DNA of 64,000 bases from CAVPXC01 sp963709505 (GTDB lineage: Bacteria > Chloroflexota > Anaerolineae > JAAEKA01): the NCBI GenBank assembly GCA_963709505.1, contig CAVPXC010000012.1, positions 196,627-260,626 on the forward strand, read 5' to 3'. This document shows positions 61,877 through 64,000 of the stretch, one piece after another (positions within the stretch are counted from its first letter, which is position 1; the number at the start of each line of letters is the position of its first letter). The position numbers were made by a program, and so were the translations under genes. Under the pieces are notes generated by a model. That model ran no database searches, was not told where the DNA came from, and was given only the letters and a program-made list of their open reading frames with translations.

Positions 61877-63852
61877 TTACGCCGGCACGAGTTCGCCCAT
61901 CTTGTAGCCGTTACCGCCACTGGCGGAGATCGGCGCCGCCGTTTCGGTCTCGGCCTGGCGACGGAACTGACTCATGTACAGGTTGTAGTAGAAACCCTTC
62001 TTATCCAACAACTCGTCGTGGCTGCCACGCTCGACGATATTGCCCGCGTCCAACACTAACACCTCATCGACGTTGCGAATGGTGCTTAGCCGGTGGGCGA
62101 TTACGAAGCTGGTGCGGCCTTTAAGCAGGTCATTCAGCGCCTGCTGGATCAGCCGCTCGGTACGAGTGTCTACGCTGCTGGTTGCCTCGTCCAGGATCAG
62201 GATCCGCGGATTGCCCAATGCGGCGCGCGCAATGGAGATCAACTGGCGCTGGCCCTGGCTGAGGCCGCTGCCTCGCTCGCCCAACACCGTTTGATAGCCG
62301 TCGGACAGACGGTCGACAAAGGTATCGACGCGTGCCAGCTTGGCAGCCTCGATCACTTCCTCGTCGGTTGCGTCCGGCCGGCCAAAGCGGATGTTCTCCA
62401 TCACCGTCGTACTGAACAAGAATGTGTCCTGCAGGACGATGCCGATCTGGTGGCGCAGCGATACACCCGTCACGTCACGCACATCGATCCCGTCGATGGT
62501 AACCGAACCGCCGGTAACGTCGTAGAAGCGCGGCACTAAGTTGATGATCGTCGTCTTGCCGGCGCCGGTTGGACCGACGATCGCTATGCTCCTGCCTGGC
62601 TCGGTCGTGAAGCTAATGCCGTTGAGCACCGATTGATCCTTCTTGTAGGCCGCGTAAACGTCCTTAAACTCCACCGTGCCGACAATGGCTGGCATTGGTT
62701 GGGCATTGGGCTTGTCCAACACTGCGGGCACCTCGTCCAGCAGATTGAAGATGCGCTCCATGCCGGCGATGGCGTTTTGGATGTTTGTCCACAGGATGGC
62801 GATCTGCTGGATCGGCTGGTTGAAGCGCTGGGCATAGGCGATGAAGGTGATTACCAAGCCCAGCGAGATGGTCGTGCCGAAGAGGGTCTGGTTGCGTAGC
62901 AGCACCAGGCCGCCGATGCAAGCCACAAGGGCCAGCGCAACGTAGCCGAGCGCCTCAAGCGTTGGTGCGAGCGCACTGGTGAAGGCCACTGCCTTGACGT
63001 TGGCGTCTCGGTTGGCTGCGTTGGTCACCATGAAGTTCTGAATGTTCTCCTTCTCACGGCTAAACGCCTGCACCTCGCGCACCGGGCTGATGCTTTCTTG
63101 TAACTCGGCATTGACGTTGCCCAGATCCTCACGCGCTTTGCGGAAGGCCTTGCGCGCCTGGCCGGAGAACCAGATGGTAGCCAACAGCATGGCGGGAACG
63201 ACTATCAGGCTGATCAAGGCGTAGGGCACGCTCAGTTTCAACATTGAGTAGCCGATCCAAACCAAAAGCAGGAGACCGCCAAGCACTTGCAGCAATGCGA
63301 AATTGATCGCCTGTGAGATCGTTTCCGTGTCGTTGGTGATACGGCTCATCAGATCGCCGGCCTCGTGCTCGGCATAAAAGCTCATGGACAGCTGATGGAA
63401 GTGGTCGAAGAGTCGAGCCGGAAGTGCGGAGGACGTGCTAACCGGACCAAGTCATAAAGTAGAACTGTAGGCCACTGGCCAGCGAAATGAAGATGTACCG
63501 TGCAAGAATGATCAACACCGTTCGGCCAAACCAGCCAGACGCTCCTGGGTGGTCAGCCTTTCGGGTTGGCTCTCGAGGGTACACCGCTATTGCCCGGACT
63601 GCGAAGCGCCGTTAAGGAAGGACGGAAGAGCCGCTCCAGCCTCACCTGTCGCTGCCGAAGGGACGACCAGATAGCAGTCAACTGCTCCGCCGAGGGGCTC
63701 AGGGATCTGACCTGAGACCACGTCGAGCTGACAAGGAGCACAGCGACAACCAGCAGTGCGTACCAAAAAGGTTTAAAGTAGCGGGCCAGAGGTCCCAGCG
63801 TCTGCCGAGTGTTACACGGCTTAATGTTGTCTTGGCCCATCATGCGGGCCAT
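61877..63852 (-). CDS. MsbA-like ABC exporter, fused membrane and ATPase domains (N-terminus broken)
   Basis: The intact 502-residue frame covers the later membrane helices (LIVVPAMLLATIWF, GYVALALVACIGGLVLL) and the ATPase: Walker A GPTGAGKTT, signature LSQGQRQLISIARA, Walker B ILILDEATSSVD, H-loop VIAHRLSTIRN. Upstream, 63386-63852, pieces in several frames show the N-terminus: MGQDNIKPCNTRQTLGPLARYFKPFWYALLVVAVLLV, then RTVLIILARYIFISLASGLQFYF and RLFDHFHQLSMSFY. At least three one-base breaks are needed to join them. A half-transporter, probably paired with another gene beyond the window. Substrate unknown. Confidence 0.85.
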
Positions 63853-63900
63853 ACCGGCGGTCCACCAAACATATTATTCTCTCCGTTTTAGGGAAGTCTC

Positions 63901-63965
63901 ATGTGTCATGTGCCACGTGTCAAGAGCTCTGACACCTGACACCTGACACCTGACGCCTGACACTT
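63901..63965. repeat. GTGTCA/TGACAC word repeat at the window end
   Basis: GTGTCATGTGCC is followed by three copies of GACACCT and a variant GACGCCT. It shares the ACACCTGACACCTGAC core with the repeat at 1547-1660. It lies upstream of the ABC exporter gene. The sequence after it, to 64000, shows nothing identifiable. Confidence 0.85.
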
Positions 63966-64000
63966 TCTCCTCAACCAACCTGATTACGCGATCTCCAAGA

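Overview
The window looks like a chromosomal segment of an uncultured or poorly known Chloroflexota bacterium (Anaerolineae/Caldilineae-like). This is inferred from gene style: large secreted beta-helix and FG-GAP proteins, a SARP/BTAD regulator, a HprK/PqqD/radical-SAM cassette, and many short word-like intergenic repeats. No marker gene proves it. I saw no rRNA, tRNA or CRISPR array.

Layout. 1-2.4 kb: a DevBCA/MacB-type exporter (adaptor, permease, ATPase). 2.4-6.2 kb: the de novo NAD operon nadC-nadA-nadB, minus strand. 6.3-7.4 kb: a small orphan protein, a decayed nucleotidyltransferase and a palindromic element. 7.5-8.2 kb: a LutC-like protein. 8.4-14.3 kb: a RiPP-type cluster. Its minus-strand operon runs from a consensus promoter through a 55-codon precursor gene (too short for usual ORF cut-offs), a HprK-like kinase, a radical SAM enzyme, a PqqD-like protein and a double-GNAT acetyltransferase; on the plus strand lie a degenerate HprK-like protein and a nucleotidyltransferase converging on it. 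14.4-22 kb: large secreted minus-strand proteins. 22.2-24 kb: typA. 24-25 kb: a DUF3795-SARP fusion. 25.2-30.7 kb: two tandem paralogous lipoproteins resembling glycoside hydrolases. 30.8-38.2 kb: mixed genes (Mop, HicAB, an orphan antitoxin, a PLP lyase, a zinc peptidase, SDR, MFS, AbrB, TauE). 38.4-39.9 kb: a FucI/AraA-family isomerase.

40-50 kb is a type I restriction-modification locus (hsdM, hsdS, hsdR, YgjP-like metallopeptidase). A DUF433/antitoxin/VapC module sits between hsdS and hsdR, and an in-frame 193-bp palindromic element lies inside hsdM. 50.2-54.9 kb holds glycolate oxidase genes (a glcD-glcE fusion and glcF) around a methyltransferase gene, then a second TauE. 56-64 kb holds a phosphofructokinase of probable PPi type, a membrane-anchored SpoIIE-type phosphatase, a small membrane protein with an unknown partner, an enoyl-CoA hydratase and an MsbA-like ABC exporter.

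More than twenty apparent single-base frameshifts interrupt otherwise well conserved genes (nadA, nadB, typA, hsdM, exporter permease and others), several at runs of 3-5 identical bases. I read most of these as sequence errors rather than pseudogenes. Coordinates of such genes span all frames.
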